NCBI GenBank assembly: GCA_020852815.1
Contig: JADZAN010000037.1
Location: 1-41,465 of the forward strand
Reading direction: 5' to 3'
Length of the DNA stretch: 41,465 nt
Origin: Gemmatimonadaceae bacterium
GTDB lineage: Bacteria; Gemmatimonadota; Gemmatimonadetes; Gemmatimonadales; Gemmatimonadaceae
The translations under genes were made by a program, and so were the position numbers. Shown here one piece after another: positions 26,624 through 33,069 of this stretch (positions within the stretch are counted from its first letter, which is position 1; each line of letters starts with the position of its first letter). The notes below the pieces were generated by a model. That model made no database searches. It saw only the letters and a program-made list of their open reading frames with translations, and was not told where the DNA came from.

Positions 26624-26723
26624 GCATAACGCCCGAGTTCACCTGCAAGGGAATCAGACAAAAGCGCGTGGCGAAGCCACGCGCAATCCTCAGTTCCCGT
26701 GTCAGGCGCAACGATCGTTATGC
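26624..26723 (-). other. attC integron recombination site
   Basis: A 100-base site with GCATAAC (26624-26630) and GTTATGC (26717-26723) outer ends. Inner arms GTTCACCTGCAAGGGAA and TTCCCGTGTCAGGCGCAAC pair as GTT-CACCTG with GTTGCGCCTG, with the extra G on the right. The centre folds on its own: GCGCGTGGC-GAA-GCCACGCGC (26664-26684). It separates hsdR from the GHKL-peptidase gene. Confidence 0.8.
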
Positions 26724-26795
26724 GGCTGGTCGCGATGATGATCTTCGATTACCCGCAAGTGGAAGCTGGTGCGGCGAGCAATCTGATGCTTGGGT

Positions 26796-28205
26796 CTACT
26801 TGCCTACCTTTGCAGTCGATACTCGGCCGATCGTTTCGGTGAGCGCAAGTTCAAACTCACGCGTAACGTCGCTCTCTCCTGACCGCGCGTGAGCGAATTC
26901 GTGCAGGAGGGTACCCGCGAATGAGCTCAGACTCCGGAGTTGCTCACGGCTGATGATGACGCGCCCCGTGTCCGGTTCCCAGACGCCAGCGGGATTCATC
27001 CCTTCCGTCACTGAAGGACGCATGGTTGCTGAAACAAGAACAGCCTTCACTTCGCGCGGAACGCCTCCGTCAAGCAATGCGATCTCGCCCCACTTTGAGA
27101 AAATGGCGCGCTCGCTCGCGGTGAGGTCGCGCTCCTCGATGAACTTGAACTCAAACGACTCGGACCACTCGCTCGCGAACTGTTCCAAAGACTGGAGCGG
27201 ATTGCCTTCTACATCTGCGGTAGCGGCTAACTTGCCTGCGACTGTTGCTGGAATCGTAATGACGTCGCGACCCTCACCGATTGCGAGATCAATCATATCT
27301 TTGTCGCGTAGGGCTTGCTCAGATGTGATAAAGACTACCGGGCGAGCCGCATTGAGAATCTGGCAAGCCCGGAGGCCGACGTCGGCCCATGACTGAACCT
27401 CGTCATGCGCTGTCCCCTCTGAAAGGCGCGCTAGGTCGTCTACTAATACCTCCGCCACTGTTGGGGACTCCGCAACGAGCAGCATGGACTTGACCCGATC
27501 GCTGTAAGCGGTGCGCCCAACATTCGTGCGTTCCCGGTTGAGTGCCTTCAGCATCGGTTTCGTCAATACCGTGATGTTATAACTGAAAGCAAAATTCTCC
27601 TCTTCGGCAACAACCAAGCCTTTCACATATATCCGGGCCGGCTTTCCGGGTCGCCTGCTGAGGACTTGGCCAATTCTAGTTGTCTCAAGAAGCGTCTCGC
27701 CGGAGAAAGCGAGAAAGAATGCCTGAGCCTCTGTGATATCTGAGTCAGCGATGTTCTGTAGGATTACTTCGGTGCCGGACACGCCGCTGTCCAGCGCCGG
27801 TTGGACAGCGGCGTGAATTGTTTCAATGTCGGCGAAGCCTGCTTTGGGGCGATGTGCAAGCGAGATGCATCCGTGGCGTGATCGAAGCTCCACACCAACG
27901 CCGCGTCGATCCAGCACTGCTAGCGCATCCTTGAGTCCGACGCCAAATCGACCAATGACTTCTCGTTCCCGCTCAGCCTTCTCAACGCTCTCGTTCTGCG
28001 TTAGATGGCTGTGGTGAAGACCGCGACCGTGATCTCGAATACGCCAACGGCCATTGGCAATCCGGTCGATTTCTACAGGCAAAGTATTGGTCAGGGTACG
28101 CTCGTCGATCGCATTCGCAATCAATTCGCGAATGGCGTGCCGAACTTCCCAGCCCTCCAGCACTTTCTCAATGTTGAGGTCAAAGTAGCGGACAGTATCA
28201 GCCAT
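26796..28205 (-). CDS. GHKL (HSP90/MutL-like) ATPase with C-terminal HEFAH zinc-peptidase motif
   Basis: A 469-residue protein. The N-terminal part has a complete GHKL nucleotide site: N-box E27-LIA-N31-AI-D34, G1 box DHGRG (58-62) and G2 GRFGVGLK (85-92), followed by an HSP90-middle-like region. Near the C-terminus HEFAHARSGESDVTREFE (435-452) gives HExxH and a glutamate (E450/E452) at a distance seen in small zinc peptidases. An ATP-driven clamp linked to a protease is therefore likely; I know no named family for this combination. The ATG at 28205 starts the conserved region; 40 upstream in-frame codons run into attC DNA. It is a one-gene cassette next to the restriction block, so a defence role is plausible but unproven. 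Confidence 0.75.
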   Translation of the reverse strand: MADTVRYFDLNIEKVLEGWEVRHAIRELIANAIDERTLTNTLPVEIDRIANGRWRIRDHGRGLHHSHLTQNESVEKAEREREVIGRFGVGLKDALAVLDRRGVGVELRSRHGCISLAHRPKAGFADIETIHAAVQPALDSGVSGTEVILQNIADSDITEAQAFFLAFSGETLLETTRIGQVLSRRPGKPARIYVKGLVVAEEENFAFSYNITVLTKPMLKALNRERTNVGRTAYSDRVKSMLLVAESPTVAEVLVDDLARLSEGTAHDEVQSWADVGLRACQILNAARPVVFITSEQALRDKDMIDLAIGEGRDVITIPATVAGKLAATADVEGNPLQSLEQFASEWSESFEFKFIEERDLTASERAIFSKWGEIALLDGGVPREVKAVLVSATMRPSVTEGMNPAGVWEPDTGRVIISREQLRSLSSFAGTLLHEFAHARSGESDVTREFELALTETIGRVSTAKVGK

Positions 28206-28239
28206 AAAGAGGGGGTGCCTAAAGTGAGCTCGTGTTGCC

Positions 28240-28337
28240 GTATAACGCTCAAGTTCAGCTGCATGCGAGCCAGATAGGTGCGCATGCGGAGCATGCGCAA
28301 TCGTCAAATCGCTTGCCGGCTGCAACGATCGTTACAT
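28240..28337 (-). other. attC integron recombination site
   Basis: A 98-base site with GTATAAC (28240-28246) and GTTACAT (28331-28337) ends. Inner arms GTTCAGCTGC and GCCGGCTGCAAC pair as GTT-CAGC with GTTGCAGC, with one extra G on the right. The centre is the hairpin GCGCATGC-GGA-GCATGCGC (28280-28298), followed by CAATC as in the site at 26624. It ends the zinc-ribbon/TM cassette. Confidence 0.8.
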
Positions 28338-28400
28338 GGCTTGCGCATCGTGACTGACGTACTTCGTAACGGACAGTCAGGTAGAGTACGGAGGCAATCG

Positions 28401-28883
28401 TCAGCTGAAAGGAAACAGGCTCCAAATTTCGGCCGCGACGACGTACAAGAAAACTCCAAATCCTGCCAGGAACGGTATGAGCGCTGCCCTCAGCCAGCGC
28501 CGTTTCGCCTCGCGTAGCGATCGGATGGCGCGCTCCTTGGCGGCCTCGGAGAATGCGACATACTCGCGAGGGTAGATGCCGAGAACCGTACAAACGATCG
28601 CCGCAAACCAGAGAAGCACCGGTGCGAAGAGCAAGGTCTGAGCGAGCGGCCGCGTCGCTACCGCAGGCAGCTTTACGTACTCTCGAAGGCTCGCAGAATA
28701 CATCGCGATGACGATGCCGCATGTTGTCGCGATGTACTTGAGAGAATCAATGAGAACATCGATCGTCTTCTTCTCGAGGTCTTCGAAGTCGGCGACGCGC
28801 GGTGGTGACTTGCTCGGTGGCTTGCCTTCAAGAACCACACTACCAGCCGAAGCGCTTTCGAGCTTGGTCGATTGCGGCGCCAT
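28401..28883 (-). CDS. Three-TM membrane protein, second gene of a two-gene cassette
   Basis: A 160-residue protein with an acidic N-terminal segment (VADFEDLEKKTIDVLIDSL) and three predicted helices at about 45-64, 81-103 and 133-155, with a basic stretch KERAIRSLREAKRRWLR between the last two. No family is recognised. The start overlaps the zinc-ribbon gene by 44 bases if the ATG at 28883 is used, or 92 bases from the ATG at 28931; either way translation is coupled. In defence loci, small TM proteins next to soluble sensors often act as membrane-damaging effectors; whether this is one is open. Confidence 0.6.
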   Translation of the reverse strand: MAPQSTKLESASAGSVVLEGKPPSKSPPRVADFEDLEKKTIDVLIDSLKYIATTCGIVIAMYSASLREYVKLPAVATRPLAQTLLFAPVLLWFAAIVCTVLGIYPREYVAFSEAAKERAIRSLREAKRRWLRAALIPFLAGFGVFLYVVAAEIWSLFPFS

Positions 28884-29139
28884 AGTCGCCGCGGCGTGCG
28901 TCTTCGATCGCTTTCGTGATCGCCGGGTCATCGGATGTTACACGCTCCAAGAGTTGCGAGATCATCTCCGTGGTCAGAGCGATCGCATTTGCGGCGCCGC
29001 ACCTATCACAGTAAAACGTTACCTCTCGAGACGCGTTGGGGTCGGGCAGCATCCGCTCTACCCGTACGCGACCCTCGGCCGTGAGATGCAGACCACTAAA
29101 CGTGTTGCATTTGAAGCAGCGGAAGCTCAGGTCGGGCAT
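28840..29139 (-). CDS. Small zinc-ribbon protein, first gene of a two-gene cassette
   Basis: A 99-residue protein with two CxxC knuckles, C8-FK-C11 and C44-DR-C47, spaced like a rubredoxin-fold zinc ribbon, and a helical C-terminal half (MISQLLERVTSDDPAITKAI). I recognise no named family. The ATG at 29139 gives the compact MPDLSFRCFKC start; an ATG at 29160 is also in frame. It begins 138 bases inside the cassette boundary at 29277, and its 3' end overlaps the membrane protein gene. A nucleic-acid or protein-binding sensor role would fit but is a guess. Confidence 0.6.
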   Translation of the reverse strand: MPDLSFRCFKCNTFSGLHLTAEGRVRVERMLPDPNASREVTFYCDRCGAANAIALTTEMISQLLERVTSDDPAITKAIEDARRGDYGAAIDQARKRFGW

Positions 29140-29243
29140 TGGGTGGCCTCCATAAGACACGTCCGGGAAATGGGTTTGAGCGAGCGGCCAACATGGATCG
29201 ATCGCCCGGGCGTCGCTACATGGTGGCCTAGATGTTCAGAGGG

Positions 29244-29735
29244 CTATAAGCGAAGCAACAGCGTGGAGCCATCCAACGTGTAAGGTTCACCTGCAGGCGA
29301 ACTCAATAGACGCGAGCGGAGCGAGCATCCGTCGCTCGCATGACAGGTGCAACCGATGTTGGGGCGAGCAGGGGTGGCGTGCGTTCGAGAGGAGGCCGGC
29401 CGAGGCGCGACCAACCACCCGAGCGCGGCGCCGAGCGCGGTCCCTCCGCCGACGAGCAGCGGAATACTGATGTACGGAGTAAAATCCTCGTCAGAAGGAC
29501 CGAGCGCGTGGCGATAGTATGCATAGCCGGTGATCCCACCGATGAGGGCGCCGACCACCACGAAGGCCGTCGCGCGTCGGTGTGATGACACGAGGAGCGC
29601 GGGAGGTGCGGGCGAACGCAGACGGGGCGCGGCGTTCCAAGGCGACGCAGCGACGCGCTGCGCCGACACGCCGTGCCAGGGCAACGCGAGTAGGGCGATG
29701 GCGATTCTCGAAGCGCGCCGGTGCCTTGAACGCAT
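29244..29735 (-). CDS. Secreted or membrane protein whose frame reads through its own attC
   Basis: A 163-residue frame. Residues 1-26 look like a signal peptide (IAIALLALPWHGVSAQ), and two glycine-rich hydrophobic segments (about 55-77 and 87-110) look like membrane helices of the glycine-zipper kind. From about residue 124 the frame runs through the attC at 29271-29364 (PNIGCTCHASDG onward) and stops 27 bases inside the next cassette. The last 40 residues are thus encoded by recombination-site and neighbour DNA, so the C-terminus would change if the array were shuffled. No domain is recognised. The start is 30 bases inside the boundary at 29765. Confidence 0.5.
   Translation of the reverse strand: MRSRHRRASRIAIALLALPWHGVSAQRVAASPWNAAPRLRSPAPPALLVSSHRRATAFVVVGALIGGITGYAYYRHALGPSDEDFTPYISIPLLVGGGTALGAALGWLVAPRPASSRTHATPARPNIGCTCHASDGCSLRSRLLSSPAGEPYTLDGSTLLLRL
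29271..29364 (-). other. attC integron recombination site
   Basis: A 94-base site with ATCCAAC (29271-29277) and GTTGGGG (29358-29364) as outer ends. The inner arms GGTTCACCTG and CAGGTGCAACC pair perfectly except for one unpaired G on the right (GGTT-CACCTG with GGTTGCACCTG), the clearest extrahelical base in the array. The centre has GCGAGCG/CGCTCGC inverted repeats. Confidence 0.85.
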
Positions 29736-29758
29736 CGTCTCATTCTCTCCCTGTGTCC

Positions 29759-29830
29759 GCCCAACGCAGATTCTCCAGTCCCCTCAGCCGCGCCGCTCCT
29801 ATGCAGCGCCGTTCCCGACTGGCTATACCT
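29759..29830 (-). other. attC-like recombination site (weak)
   Basis: GCCCAAC (29759-29765; GTTGGGC on the minus strand) is a perfect core in the expected place upstream of the 163-residue gene. The arms are poor: only CCAGTC (29775-29780) with GACTGG (29817-29822), and no GTTRRRY on the right. It may be the degenerate last site of the array. Confidence 0.35.
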
Positions 29831-30151
29831 CCACACCATAACGCCCCCGCTCGCCAACCTCCACACTGTTGCATCCCCAACACACTGCCACGTTTGATCA
29901 ATCGAAGTCGCCTCGACCGGTGGACTATCCTCGCGCCGATGACGGGCTAGCACCACTCCGCCGCAGTGTCCCCCGGAGGCCCAAGGAGGAAAGTCTGCAG
30001 CCCCTCCCCCTCGCCCCTCAGCGGCCCACCACTTCCCTCTCACACGCGGCGACCCCTACGCCGGCTTCGCCACCTCCCCCGCCCCCTGGGCGGCAGCGGC
30101 CTGCTCCCCAGACAACACGCCAATACGGCAACACCGGCTCCCCCGGCCCCA
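29831..30151. other. Conserved 3' flank of the paralogous gene remnant, no gene
   Basis: This C-rich interval lies downstream of the gene remnant at 30152-30816. Parts of it match the flank of the other copy near 12651-12790: ATAACGCCCC, CTGTTGCA, CCAAGG followed by a purine run, and CCCCTCGCCC-TCAGCGG. Its conservation outside the coding part suggests that gene and flank moved or duplicated together. No convincing frame is present. Confidence 0.45.
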
Positions 30152-30816
30152 CTACCGGCGCCGCCCCACCCTCCACCACCCCACTCTCCCCAACCGCTTC
30201 GCCACCAACCCCGCGTTGCGCTCCCCATCATTGGCGCGGATCAGCGGCATCACCAACGAGTCGAGCAGCTTGAGCAACCGCACGGCGCGCCGCCCTTTGG
30301 AGATGGTGGTGGTTCCCGCCGCCACCCACTGCACGACGTTGCGATCTCGCGCATCGACGGCAGCGTTGAGCGCTTCGTTCCCCGCCAGCAGGCGGGCCAG
30401 ATGACCCTTCGGCAATCCGGCCGCCACCAGCTTCTCCTCGAACGGTTTGGCGGTGTCGTGGAAGCCCCGCGCCGCGGTGACGAGCCCTGCAGGTTGTTGG
30501 ACCGCGGAAGCTTGAGCGACACCACGGCCGGAACTCCCGCGGTTTCCGCGAACGGCGCCACGGTCCTCACCGGGTGCACCACGGGGCGCTGCTGGTCGTT
30601 GCGCAACGCGCGCGCGCGCACGCGCATGCTGTCGGTCCCCATCAGCGCCTCGCGCGCGTGACGGTCCTGCTGCGTCGCCTCCTCGGTCATCCGCGCAATC
30701 GTCGACTCCAACTCGGCGAAGGCGGCGACGAGCGCCGGCTCCTCAGCCATGGGCGGAAGGAAGTCGCGGACGCGACGGAGTGCCTGCAGGCGGTTCTTCT
30801 CCGGCTCGGCCGCACC
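30152..30816 (-). pseudogene. Frameshifted unknown-function gene (copy 2 of a paralogous family)
   Basis: The N-terminal part (30816 to about 30500) reads EKNRLQALRRVRDFLPP, then ELESTIARMTEEATQQDR and LPRSNNLQG. The C-terminal part in another frame (about 30497-30152) reads LVTAARGFHDTAKPFEEKLV, GHLARLLAGNEALNAAVDAR and RAVRLLKLLDSLV. A one- or two-base shift near 30497-30505 joins them into one protein of about 215 residues that lacks a start codon after the stop at 30817-30819. The helical, repeat-free pattern matches a family I associate with Gemmatimonadota and with transposon-like expansion; no function is known. The second fragment at 12651-12921 is its paralog. Confidence 0.6.
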
Positions 30817-30836
30817 CTAACGCGACGGGCGCGCTC

Positions 30837-32819
30837 TCATCGGGCGGCTACCACGCGTATCGGCTGCACCCCGAAGACGCGCGCATCGGTCGGCGTCCCC
30901 ACGCGCACCTCGAGCTCCACTTCTCCCGGCTGGTCGATGCTGAACTCGTAGTCATACGTCTCGCCGATGGAAACGAGCTGCGCTACGGCGCGCGTGATCG
31001 CGAGCGCTGGCGCCACGTCGGCGCCGTCCTTGGCGACGAGCGTCCACGGCAGCACCACACCACCGCGCCGCAATGCCAGGCGCACCCCTGAGCGCCGCAG
31101 CGTCATGTTGATGAGACGCACGCGCACGCGCTCACCTGCGCGCACGACGATCGGCGCGGGCGACAACGCGCCATTCACGTAGACCACACGTGAGGCCTCG
31201 CCCTGGTCGGTGGGCGAGGTGATGAGGATGGGATGGTCGCGCGACGCATCGAACGGACGAGCGGGGTCACGCACGACGAGTGCACCGGCCAGCCCCGCTC
31301 CCTGCTGGCGGTCCTCATCGTAGTGGGTGTGGTAGATGAAGGTGCCGGCGCGCGGCGGGGTGAAGCGCACGACGAACGAGTCGCCAGGTGCAATGAGCGG
31401 CGTGGTCCTCGTCCCCATCCCGCTGAAGCCGGGGACGCCGTCGTAGTAGCTCTCCAGCTCGATGCCGTGCCAGTGCACGGCGGTGGGCTCGGCGAGGCGG
31501 TTGACGACGGTGATGCGCACCGGCTCGCCGCGCGTGACGACGAGCGTGGGCGATGCAACACGCCCGCTGTCGCGCGGCGGCTCGGCGCCCCCTTCATGGA
31601 TGGCGTAGGAGAAGAGCGGCTCGCGCGCGGTGCTCCCCGCGCTCTCGCGCACGAGGAGGCGCAGGCGACGGCGGCCAGCGTCGAGGTCGCGCGGCGGTGC
31701 CGCGATGGCCGCACCGGCCGCACCGCCCCGCTGCCTAACGGTGACGCCGAGTACGAGGCCGCTCATTCCGCCCTGCGCGTGCGACACCGCGCCGATTTGC
31801 GCTGCGTGCCCGGTGGTGTCGCGCGGGAGCCCCAGCGGCGCGCGCGGGCCGAAGTGCTCCGGGATGTGGCAGTGGTAGAGCCAGTTGCCGGCGCGCTCGG
31901 GGACCCACGTCATGGCATAGGTCGCCCCCATGGTCAACGCCTCGGTCACCTCGCCAGGTGCACGATCGGCGGTGAAGAGGGTGTCGGTGGCTCCGTCGCC
32001 GCGCGCCGTCACGCGGAAGTAGAAGCCGTGCAGGTGCATCGGGTGCAGGTCACCCGACGCGTTGATCACGCGCCAACGCACGGTATCGCCCACGGTGGCA
32101 GTAAGCGTTTCACTGTTAGGCCAGGAGCGACCGTTGACGACGCCCAGGACGCGATGGCGCGGGAGGAAGGAGCGAGCGACGGTGTCGGTCCACATCCCGA
32201 GGACGAAGATGCGATCGCGTGGAGGAGACGCGGCATCGCGCGGATCAACCACAATCGCCCCGGTGAGCTGCGCGTCGAGCCCGGTGCGAAAGCCCATTAC
32301 TCGGCGCGTCGTGGTTCCCCAGTAATAGAAGGTGCCGGGAGCGGTGAGGGTAAAGGTGAGCGTGCGGCGCTCGCCCGGGAGCAGGGTGATGGCCGCGGTG
32401 TCGGCAGGAGTCGTGAAGGGGCGCGGATGGAGCCCCTGCAGGCGCAGCGTGTCGTTTGGGAGTGCGTTGCGCACGGTGACGACGACGGTGCTCCCCTGTC
32501 GCACGCGCACGAGTGGGCCGGGGACGCTCGCGGTCCCTCCCTCCACGGCGAAGGCGGGAATGGTGACGCCTGGTGCGCGCGCGCCGTCGGGATGCCACTC
32601 GCCGAGCGTGGTGACGAGGGCCAGGCGCAGCGTGTCACCGCGCAGCCGGCCGGCGGGGCGGCGGTTGTCGTTAGGTGTGATGCGGGCGACCGGGGCGGCG
32701 GCGGCGCGCGACGCGACCGGCTGTGCGTTGACGCCGGTCGCCCGGGCCGAGCAGAGGACCGCGGTGAGCCACACGATGACGCGAGGCGACACGATCATGC
32801 GACTGGTGGCTCGGGGCAT
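30837..32819 (-). CDS. Multicopper oxidase with permuted domain order
   Basis: A 660-residue exported protein (signal peptide about 1-32). All four copper motifs of multicopper oxidases are present but in the reverse half order: HPMHLHG (259-265) and HCHIPEH (316-322) come first, HWHG (449-452) and HTH (497-499) second. In laccases and CueO the HWHG/HxH pair is N-terminal and the HPxHLHG/HCHxxxH pair C-terminal. An extra first cupredoxin-like region (about 95-195) has lost its histidines. With all ligands kept, a T1 centre and a trinuclear cluster can still form. It would oxidise a phenol, metal or other reductant with O2 in the periplasm. The start could also be the ATG at 32798. Confidence 0.87.
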   Translation of the reverse strand: MPRATSRMIVSPRVIVWLTAVLCSARATGVNAQPVASRAAAAPVARITPNDNRRPAGRLRGDTLRLALVTTLGEWHPDGARAPGVTIPAFAVEGGTASVPGPLVRVRQGSTVVVTVRNALPNDTLRLQGLHPRPFTTPADTAAITLLPGERRTLTFTLTAPGTFYYWGTTTRRVMGFRTGLDAQLTGAIVVDPRDAASPPRDRIFVLGMWTDTVARSFLPRHRVLGVVNGRSWPNSETLTATVGDTVRWRVINASGDLHPMHLHGFYFRVTARGDGATDTLFTADRAPGEVTEALTMGATYAMTWVPERAGNWLYHCHIPEHFGPRAPLGLPRDTTGHAAQIGAVSHAQGGMSGLVLGVTVRQRGGAAGAAIAAPPRDLDAGRRRLRLLVRESAGSTAREPLFSYAIHEGGAEPPRDSGRVASPTLVVTRGEPVRITVVNRLAEPTAVHWHGIELESYYDGVPGFSGMGTRTTPLIAPGDSFVVRFTPPRAGTFIYHTHYDEDRQQGAGLAGALVVRDPARPFDASRDHPILITSPTDQGEASRVVYVNGALSPAPIVVRAGERVRVRLINMTLRRSGVRLALRRGGVVLPWTLVAKDGADVAPALAITRAVAQLVSIGETYDYEFSIDQPGEVELEVRVGTPTDARVFGVQPIRVVAAR

Positions 32820-33069
32820 TGGGGGCGTTGATCGGAGAGCAACGCGATTCACGCGGCTCGAAGCTGCCGCTGGGCGCGTGGCCTCGACAAGCGTGCTCGG
32901 CCGTGCTCGCTCTTCTTCTACCATCGCCCACGCGCGTGTTTCGCGAAAGACGTCGCGCGCACGCCACACCCTTCCCGCCCGCCGTCACGCGCTGCATGAT
33001 GCCGCCGGCCACCTACACATCAGCAACGGGCGGCCGCCATCGTGTCGTCCAACCTCGCTGGAGTGTGTC

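Larger units (their letters stand above)
15595..29765 (-). mobile_element. Integrase-less integron cassette array (CALIN-like)
   Basis: Six strong or moderate and two weak attC-like sites lie in the same orientation, and every gene between them is on the minus strand with its own site just past its 3' end. Cassette boundaries (minus-strand order) fall near 29765, 29277, 28246, 26630, 18260, 17316, 16411 and 15601. Cassette sizes are about 0.49, 1.03, 1.62, 8.37, 0.94, 0.91 and 0.81 kb. No integron integrase or attI site is in the window. The 8.37-kb unit with the restriction genes is far beyond normal cassette size and may be a secondary insertion between two sites. Confidence 0.65.

Noticed and set aside
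26664-26684. The GCGCGTGGC/GCCACGCGC hairpin as an intrinsic terminator.
   Set aside because: No T-run follows on either strand, and it sits at the centre of the attC, where a folded terminal structure is expected.
15595-29765. The array as a prophage or ICE.
   Set aside because: No integrase, capsid, terminase, relaxase or conjugation gene was found; boundaries are attC-like, not attL/attR-like.
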